A stretch of 64,000 nucleotides of DNA, taken from assembly GCA_016618085.1 (NCBI GenBank), contig JABLTG010000071.1, positions 1 through 64,000 of the forward strand, given 5' to 3'. A model generated the notes under the pieces. It was not told the DNA's origin and ran no database searches. It saw only the letters and a program-made list of their open reading frames with translations. The DNA is from Neovahlkampfia damariscottae (Eukaryota; Heterolobosea; Selenaionea; Neovahlkampfiida; Neovahlkampfiidae). The position numbers and the translations under genes were made by a program. Positions 56,930 through 64,000 of this stretch are shown here, in pieces (the stretch's first letter is position 1; the number at the start of each line of letters is the position of its first letter).

Positions 56930-57209
56930 CTTTTTTCTCGGAGCTGTTTTTTAATTTTGACCAATCACTACCTTTTAGAAATCACTTTTGGGCACTTTTC
57001 CGATTGGACAACGGCCAAAACAAAACTGAAGTGTGAAAGAACAACAATGAGTGATCATAACTGTAAGAACTAATTTTATTCTTGAATTTGGATGTTTTAG
57101 TTGACAATTATTTTTCTATTTATCAAAAGAATTTTTCAAATTTTTAAACCAATCATTTTTTACAACTCTAAACTTGAAGTATTTTTTACTGGTTCATAAT
57201 TATTAATTT

Positions 57210-58121
57210 ATGCGCTGTAATCATTGTTGGAAACCAATAGAAGGTGATTTTTATATCACCAAATGCTCTCATGCATTTTGCGAAGCAGATGCTCAAAAAT
57301 TCTTTTCGAAAGAATTAGTTTGTCCTGCTTGTGACAAACCATTAACTGCAAAGTAATAAAAGACAAAAAAAACTAACTAATAAATAGAGAAATAAAATCA
57401 GTAGAACCAAATTCTGACAAATTAGTTGGGACCATTTTTATTTCTAATTTTTAATCAAAAACATAGAGCTGCCTCTGTGGTTTACCTCCAGATATTGGTA
57501 ATAAAAAATAAACTGGTAAACTAATTTAAGCCATTGAATCTTGTCAAAATGCGATTCTTTTTTGGGATAATCAAAAAGAAGCTGAAATTAGATACCATGA
57601 ATATATGAACAAAGAAATTTCAAATAAACTTCAAACAGAAATTGGAAATAGTCGTGAAACTCTTTTATCAGCTGAAAATCAACTTTCTGTTCTTTCTTCA
57701 AGACTTGAAACTGCTTCAGATGAAATTGCCTCTCAAAAAAATGAAATTCTTGAATTACAAGAAAGATGTAATCAAAAAAGTAGAGAAAAATCAAAATTAC
57801 AAGAACTCTACACTTCATTAAAAAGAAAATATGACAATAAGGATTCAACAAATCTTCATTATTCCAAAGTACTTTTTTCTTGAGAATGTAACTTTTTTAA
57901 AGCCTATTGCTATTGGTGTTGGTGTTGAATCAAATGTTAAACCTTCTTTATTTTCAAGAAATGCATCTTCTGTTTTCAATTCAACAAAACAACCTGGGAA
58001 AATTGAAAAAAAATCATCTCCTTCATTTTTGCAAGGAAAGAAAACAAATTCAATTTTCAATAAGTCTCAAAGATTATTAAATCTTCAAAGACCAAAAACA
58101 CCAAATTTATTCAATTTTTGA
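57210..58121 (+). CDS. HEI10: HEI10/CCNB1IP1-like RING protein (meiotic crossover factor)
   Basis: Five exons (four mini-introns of about 33-42 nt) starting at the ATG at 57210. The RING reads MRCNHCWKPIEGDFYITKCS... CSHAFC... LVCPACDKPLTAK, with the loop lengths of HEI10/CCNB1IP1. Next come LCGLPPDIAIESCQNAILFW and EAEIRYHEYM, matching the conserved GL-P-x-I...ALxFW...E..Y block, then a coiled coil and a Ser-rich tail (SKPIAIGVGVESN... RPKTPNLFNF). HEI10 sits at recombination foci and ligates ubiquitin or SUMO during meiosis. Its presence implies a sexual cycle, though function is inferred. CCAATCA at 57149-57153. Confidence 0.75.
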
Positions 58122-58196
58122 ATAAAATTTTGATAAGTTTTGTGCGAAAAATACATCTGTATTTTTATTGGTCAATTAGTGAAAAACAAGAAGGTG

Positions 58197-59405
58197 ATGA
58201 GTCAACAAACAACTTTTTTTTTCTTTATAATTTTAATCTTCTTTGCTACCGCTCAAGTTGAAACCTATTCAGATTCAAATTTAAACTTAAATTTAAAAAA
58301 AAAAGAATTCACATTCATTATGTTTTACCCTCCTTACTGGTAAATCAAAAAAAAAAAATAATTGAATTTTGAAAGTAATATTTCGAAATCTTTTGCTCCC
58401 AAATTTGAAATTTTATCAAAAGAATTTCCATATGTTTCATTTGGAAAAATGGATCCAGAAGTGAATGAAAAAACAACAGAAGAGTTCAACATCATGTCAT
58501 ACCCATCTTTAATTTTATTTAAAAATGGAATAGAATTTAGAAGTTATGCTGATGATATCAACGAAACAACAGTAAAAAATTGGTTGGACAGAAAAATCAA
58601 AACATCAACATACACCACATTAAACACTCAAGAAGAAATTGTTGATTTTGTGAAGAAAAATGAAAATTCAATAATTGGATATTTCAAAACCAAAGATGCA
58701 TTAAATTTCAAAAAATTTAGAATGGCTCATGATGACGATAAAAATATGGATGATTTTATGACAGGTGTCACTTTTGATGAAAATTTAGTTGCAACTGAAG
58801 GAGAAGGTACAATTTATGTGAAACCAAAAGATGGAAAAGTTGTTAAATTTCAAGGGCAAATTCAAAAATTTTCAAGTTGGTTAGTTTTCAATGGTTTTCC
58901 TCCATTGGTTCAAAATTATACTTACACTGTTTATTCAAGAGTTGATCAAAATGATATCCCACTTGGAATTCTTTATTTTAATTCAACTGATTCAGATGGA
59001 ACAATGAAAAATATTAAAATAATTGAAGAAATAGCTGAAAAATACAAAAACAAAATGTTATTTGCACATACAGATGGCATTGAATTCAAGGAAGATCTCA
59101 ATCAATACGATTTGGAAGAAGAAGTAAAATTACCATTACTTGTTATTGCCAAGATCAAAACAGCTGAAAGTTATATCTACAAAGAGAAGTTTGAAAAAAT
59201 TCCGTTAACAAATTACATCAACAAAGTGCTGAACGATGAAATCGAACCAATTCAACCAAAAATGGAAGAAAATTTCAGAGAAGCAACTCCAGAAGAAATT
59301 GAACAAAATCGTGAAAAATTCCAAAAAATATCCCCAGAAGAATTTGAACAATTGAAATCAACATTGAACAAACCAATCAATGAAGCAAAGAAAGATGAAT
59401 TATAA
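58197..59405 (+). CDS. ER-resident PDI-like protein with CxxS site and KDEL tail
   Basis: Signal peptide MSQQTTFFFFIILIFFATAQ. A 36-nt intron falls inside the active site, and after splicing it reads FYPPYCNISKSFAPKF, so the usual CGHC is C-N-I-S. The thioredoxin fold continues (PYVSFGKMDPEVNEKTTEEF, MSYPSLILFKNG with the cis-Pro), followed by two more thioredoxin-like units without active sites. The C-terminus is AKKDEL, an ER retrieval signal. CxxS PDIs such as ERp44 trap clients by mixed disulphides rather than oxidise them. That activity is inferred. ATTGG 25 nt upstream. Confidence 0.72.
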
Positions 59406-59421
59406 ACATAAAATTTAATTA

Positions 59422-60642
59422 TTACCAATTACATTTCATTCTTCTAATAAACTCATTTGAGATTTTTTTATCATTAATTTTGAAAGATGTTGGATTTTTC
59501 AATGAGATCATGTCAAATGAAAATTTATCACCAAATGATTGTGGTTTTAAATTGAAGGCTTGATTTGGAATGGTAATTTGATCACCTACATTAATAGCTT
59601 TTGGTGATATATAATACAATGAACAAAACACAATATTATTTTCACAATCCATTGTCCCAAGAATACTTTTGAAAAAAGAATTAAAAAATTAACAATTACA
59701 TTAAATCTGAGAATTTGATCTTTTCCATCACATTGAGTTTTATTTCACCATCAAATGTTTCATCCTTTGCAAGATTAAAAAATTCTGGAATTGAAAAATC
59801 TTTGAAATTTTCATTCTTTTCTTTGACTGTACAATTCGAAAATTGAATCATTTTTTCAATACAATTTCCAAGTAATTCCAATTCCATTTTAGCCATTGTG
59901 AATGTTTCATCTATTTCATAAGCTGTTTTAAATCCAATAAAAGCCTCTTCAAATCTTTCAAGATATTTACATGCAATTGAGAGATTAAAGAATAATTCAG
60001 GTGTTCTTAAACCAAGATTTTTTGATTTTATGTAACATTTATAGGAATTTATTAAATCCATTCGATCTAATGATTCATTCATGTATTTTGTAAAATATGA
60101 ATTTCCATGTGAGTCTTTTGATGATTTCAAAAAAAAAAAAAAACTTACACCAAGATTTTGGATTTGAAAAATCAAGTGCTATAGCTTCCTTAGAGAAAGA
60201 GATACTCTCATTTCCTCTTAAACGATTAATTGAAGCTAATTTACAAAATGACTCGGAATTTTTTTTCTGGAAAGTAAGTGAGAAAAGCTATGGAAAAAGA
60301 TACCATTTTCAAAGCGTAGTAAAAACATGATTCTGCTTGCGTGTAATCTTTTTTTTTCATGTATGTCTCACCAAGCAAATTCCAAGCTTGGATATTTTGT
60401 GGATCAATTTTCAAACTTTTTGTCAGGAATTGTTCAGATTCTTTTTTGTATTCATCTCCTATGCTGTTTATCACTCCTTGGATGTAATAGATTTCAGATT
60501 TCTTTATACTTTTTTCCGTTGTTTTTATTTTTGTTTTTAATTCTTTGACAATTTGCTTGATTTTGTTTGTTTTGTCGGTTCCAAAATAAGTGGATTCAAG
60601 GTTTATAAGTTCTGCACATTTCTCCTCTACGTTGTTGACCAT
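59422..60642 (-). CDS. TTC5: TTC5/STRAP-like TPR protein with C-terminal OB fold
   Basis: Four exons starting at the ATG at 60642 (MVNNVEEKCAELINLE), about 370 residues. TPRs at NIQAWNLLGETYMKKKDYTQ, RTPELFFNLSIACKYLERFE and AFIGFKTAYEIDETFTMAKM match TTC5 order. The last 80 residues (GTMDCENNIVFCSLYYISPK, VGDQITIPNQAFNLKPQ, FKINDKKISNEFIRR) match the TTC5 OB-fold. TTC5 acts with p300 in metazoans and in tubulin autoregulation. The protist role is not known. Introns of about 33-37 nt. The 3' end is 16 bp from the PDI gene. Confidence 0.72.
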
Positions 60643-60664
60643 CACTATTTCCCGCTAAATTCCA

Positions 60665-60669
60665 CCAAT
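60665..60669. promoter_or_regulatory. CCAAT box overlapping a start codon, TTC5/M20 pair
   Basis: CCAATG: the ATG of the plus-strand M20 gene is built into the box, which is also 22 nt from the TTC5 start. Either the M20 protein begins at the next ATG (60759, MNQSSNNQLF) or the box is transcribed. Confidence 0.45.
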
Positions 60670-62099
60670 GAAAAATATTCCGGTCTTTATTTTTTTTCAA
60701 ACTCTTTCAAGAATTTCAAATGAAAATAAAATTTTAGAACCACTTGAAAAAAAAATGAACCAATCATCTAATAATCAACTTTTTTTAATGTTTCTGAATA
60801 AACTGAAAAAGTTTGGAGCAAAAAAATATTTCATCTCCGCATTAACTTTATCATCAGCTTTCTACAGTTTAAAATATAATGAAACCGAAAGTGAACCACT
60901 GGTGAACACTTTAACACATTTAGTTCGTTTTAGAACTTTAACAGGTCATCAACTTGAATGTAAAGAACTTCTAGACTGGGTATCAAGACAATTCAGAGAT
61001 TTACCAGTTTACATTGACAGATTTGAATCAAATGGATTTCCAATTCAAATAATAACCACACAACCTCATAAGTCTCCAAAAATTTGGTTAGTTTGTCACA
61101 TAGATGTTGTTCCAGGAAGTGATTCTTTATTTGATCCACAAATGTTGGAAAATTCTAATCTTCAGTAAAAAAAAAAAAATTAAAAATTTTATCAACAGAG
61201 GAAGAGGCGTTTATGATATGAAAATGGCCTTAGCATGTTATATACATATATTTAAAAGTTTAGGTGATGATTTAAAAAATTATGACATTGGAATTCTTTT
61301 GACAAGTGATGAAGAAATTGGTGGGATGAATGGATGTGGATATTGCTTTCGTGAATTGAAAATTGGAGGTGGTATTGCATTAATTCCTGATGGAGGGTTT
61401 AATTGGAATATAGAAACGGCAGCTAAAGGAATTGTTCAACTCATTTTAAAATCAGATAAATCAATGTCAAATTTCTTATATTGCTTGAAAGATTTTAACA
61501 CGTATTTTGAAAAGAAAAGAGCCATGCAAGATAAAAAATATTTTTCAACATATAATAGTTAGATTAGCTTCATTTTTTTTTAATTTGATTTTTCATAGTT
61601 GGGACAATTGCAGGTGAACATGATTTATCTTTAGATGAAAACCCAAAAGTGAAATCAATGATTGATGTTAGAATTGTACCAACTGAAAATATGGACAAAG
61701 TAGTTGATGATTTACAAAGTATCACCAAAAAATTTGATGGTGTGGAATTGAAGAAATTGATTACAGGAGATTCACATTCAGTTGATACAAATGATTCAAG
61801 AATTCAAATGTTTAGAAAAATAGCGAAAGATTTATATGATATTGATGTTGGATATGTTAAAAGGTAAATTTTTAAATCTTTGTATTGAAAATTTCAAGTC
61901 ATGGAGCTTCGGTAAATTAGAGTCAATTTTTCACATTTTTTAGGATGCAAGATTTTTTGGTAATCACGGAATTCCCACTTTGGTAGTTAGTCCTACAGGT
62001 GGTAATATTCATAGTGAAACAGAGTGGATCAATATTCCTGACTATGTTAGATTTTACAATGTCATTTCAGATTGGACAATTAAATTGGGAAAAATTTAA
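60668..62099 (+). CDS. M20-family metallopeptidase/amidohydrolase
   Basis: Exons separated by introns of 32-41 nt give about 420 residues. An N-terminal hydrophobic segment (KKYFISALTLSSAFYSL) may anchor it. Di-zinc ligands of the ACY1/ArgE/DapE fold are present: CHIDVVPGSD, GRGVYDMKMALACY (Asp bridging), TSDEEIGGMNG (Glu pair) and LIPDGG. Later SMIDVRIVPTENMDKV and VKR|SHGASDARFFGNHGIPTL supply the dimer/metal His region. The substrate is unclear: amino-acylase, deacetylase or dipeptidase. The segment around 61.46 kb is divergent from the family. Confidence 0.7.
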
Positions 62100-62225
62100 T
62101 TGAAAGAAATAAATTTTATTCATTTCATTCAATTGTTTTGAATTATTTTATTTCATGAGTTGTATAATTTGAATCATTTTGATTGGTTTGTTCCTCAAAT
62201 TCGGTTGGTCATCTTTTTTGATTGA

Positions 62226-63865
62226 ATGAAGTGCATAAAAAAAAAGTTCCTATCCTTCAAAACTTGTAGATACAACCACTTCAAATCAACAAATCGATGC
62301 AATACTCAAGAAACTCCTGAATTCATTTGTTGTCGTAACGAACCTCCTACAATGGAAGTTTCTCTCAAAACTATCAAAGAAGCATTTACAAGAATGAGTA
62401 AGAGAAAATATAATATATAAATATTAAGAAAATGATTATCAACCTACACCACTTGTTGAAAGTGAAAGATTTTCTCAAATCATTGGAAATGGAAACAAGA
62501 TTTTTTTTAAAGAAGGTAATTCACAAAACTGAATCCATTTTTTTATTTTTTAGAGCACAAACATATCACAGGATCTTATAAAGAAAGAGGTGCATTCAAC
62601 AAAATTATGAGTTTATCTGATGAAGAAAAAGCTAGAGGGTAATTTGTCCATAATTTTAACTTTTAGAGTTGTAACAAATTCAGCCGGTAATCATGGTCAA
62701 GCAGTGGCTTATATTGCTCATAAATTAGGTATTAAAGCAACCATTGTCATGCCAAAACAAACACCTCATGTGAAAGTTCAAGGATGTGAGAAATATGGAG
62801 CGAATGTAATCGTTCAAGGAAATGGTTTTGATGAAGCATTTGAAATTGCATGTGGTTTATGTCGAGAAAAGAATTTAACATTTGTTCATGCATTCAATGA
62901 TCCATATATTATCAGTGGTCAAGGTACATTAGGTTTAGAGATTTTACATCAAAATCCTTATATTGACACAATCATCTCTCCAATAGGTATTCTTTGCTCT
63001 TTGAATTTTAACCTTAAAATAAGGTGGTGGCGGATTGATCGCTGGAACATCTTTGGCAGTAATATCAATTTTTTTGAATGTTAATTCTCTTTAGATCAAA
63101 TCAATTAATCCAACTATTCACGTGTATGGTGTTGAAACAAAAAAAATGCCCAAAATGTCAGCAAGTATTAAAAGTGGTGGAATTCAAAAAATACCTTATC
63201 ATGAAAGTATTGCAGATGGTATCACTGTAAAAAGTACTGGAAAAATTACTTATGATATTGTCAAAAAATATGTTGATGATTTTTGTGTTGTAGATGAAGA
63301 AGAAATTTCTTTCGCTCTTTTGAAGTTACTTGAAGTACAAACAAAATATAATTAATCATTGAATAGGAAGAAAAAACATTGGTTGAAGGTGCAGGAGCAA
63401 CTGCATTGGCTGCTTTGTTGAGTGAAAAACTCAAATTTGAAAATAAGAATATCGCAGTTATTTTATCAGGTGGAAGTAATTCAATTCAAATTTTAATCAT
63501 TTTTAGACATTGATACAACTTTATTGAGAAATATTGTTGAAACAGGTTTAGTTGTTGATGGCAGATTAATTAGATTGAGAGTCGAATCAAAAGATGTTCC
63601 ATATCAAATGGGAAGACTTGGTTATTTATTAGGTGATTTGGGCTGTAATGTTCATGATGCTCATTGGAGTAGAGGATTTGATGATGTACCATTGGGATAC
63701 ACTGCAATTTGGTTAACAGTTTCAATTAAAGGTCCACAAGTGATTCCTCAAATTACCAAAGCTTTAGATGAAGCAGATTTCATTAAATCATGGAATATTG
63801 CAACACACAAAAACAATATTAGTCAAGATGATGCAAAATTAAATTTCTTAAAATATAAATCATAA
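62226..63865 (+). CDS. ILVA: Threonine dehydratase with C-terminal ACT-like domain
   Basis: At least eight exons with introns of 28-40 nt. PLP-binding Lys in HITGSYKERGAFNKIM, substrate/phosphate loops SAGNHGQAV and GGGGLIAGTSLA and the C-terminal regulatory ACT-like segment (GRLIRLRVESKDVPYQMGRL, GCNVHDAHWSRGFD) give a full threonine ammonia-lyase (isoleucine pathway or catabolic). Start at 62226 (MKCIKKKFLSFKTCRY...) has an extended N-terminus that could be a mitochondrial presequence. An internal ATG at 62353 would remove it. TGATTGG at 62182-62186 is 39 nt upstream. Confidence 0.85.
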
Positions 63866-63868
63866 ATT

Positions 63869-64000
63869 TTATTCCAAAGAAAAATTCGAAGCTTCTTCTT
63901 CTTCTTTAATGACAGGAGTTGTTTCTTCAACTTCAATTTCAACTAATGGTTTTGTTGCTTCAACTTCATTCAATTCAACATGTGTTCCTTCATTTGATGG
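63869..64000 (-). CDS. C-terminal fragment of an acidic protein (partial)
   Basis: The minus-strand reading frame runs off the right window edge and ends at TAA (63869-63871). The visible tail is Glu/Val-rich: THVELNEVEATKPLVEIEVE, then TPVIKEEEEASNFSLE. It stops 3 bp from the threonine dehydratase stop. Too short to identify. Confidence 0.45.
   Translation of the reverse strand, partial: PSNEGTHVELNEVEATKPLVEIEVEETTPVIKEEEEASNFSLE

Noticed and set aside
57047-57139. Tiny spliced ORF (ATG, one mini-intron, about 20 codons) with a CCAAT box upstream
   Set aside because: Too short to be convincing as a gene. It could be an upstream transcript start or chance; there is no domain.

Overview
Organism. 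The window is AT-rich, gene-dense nuclear DNA from a free-living amoeboid protist that I cannot place more exactly. Genes use TAA mostly, TAG and TGA rarely, and the code looks standard. Almost every gene is split by GT-AG introns of only about 28-45 nt, and neighbours lie a few bases apart. Mitochondrial-type presequences plus a PPR protein point to a mitochondrion that still expresses a genome. A villidin-type actin regulator, gelsolin repeats, phagocyte-like lipase and pore-forming genes, V-ATPase, a 7TM protein, a G-gamma-like subunit and an ionotropic glutamate receptor fit an amoeba (Amoebozoa or Heterolobosea are both possible).

Layout. 1-1500: a cluster of short intronless ORFs that looks like the edge of a virus-like element. 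1.7-3.2 kb: an inverted pair of acyltransferase/transglutaminase-like genes, one of them truncated. 4.1-14.2 kb: an F-box gene fused to a DCAF11-type WD40 domain, an RNA-binding NYN/RRM protein, a SET-MYND protein and a PX coiled-coil protein. 14.4-24.1 kb: an FSP1/AIFM2-like oxidoreductase, a secreted tandem MACPF protein, an acid lipase, an ankyrin protein, two mitochondrial helical-repeat proteins and V-ATPase subunit E. 24.5-33.4 kb: Cdc48/p97, a 7TM protein, a tail-anchored SnoaL-like protein, an MFS transporter, an amino-acid transporter and an ionotropic glutamate receptor. 33.8-45.4 kb: a Sel1-like protein, FAN1 nuclease, G-gamma, SRP14, a glyoxalase-fold protein, an F-box-like protein, ECHDC3-like hydratase, small secreted proteins, a fossil retroelement integrase and an SDR. 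45.5-56.9 kb: a roughly 1500-residue villidin, a second SDR, an ATG11/FIP200-like coiled coil and transaldolase. 57.2-64 kb: a HEI10-like meiotic RING protein, a KDEL-tailed PDI with a CxxS site, TTC5, an M20 peptidase and threonine dehydratase.

How it works together. Genes are mostly independent, but their promoters look alike: nearly every confident start codon has a CCAAT box, usually CCAATCA or its reverse TGATTGG, 0-75 nt upstream, and several divergent pairs share one box. This is the strongest system-level signal in the window. Other standouts are the F-box/DCAF11 fusion, the double-MACPF secreted protein, the compact glutamate receptor with its ligand-binding residues intact, and the CxxS PDI.

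Limits. Exon joins were made by eye. At a few joins (NYN/RRM, SET-MYND, the 39.3 kb F-box gene, the 34.7-35.4 kb locus, the 2.96 kb junction) no canonical intron restores the frame.
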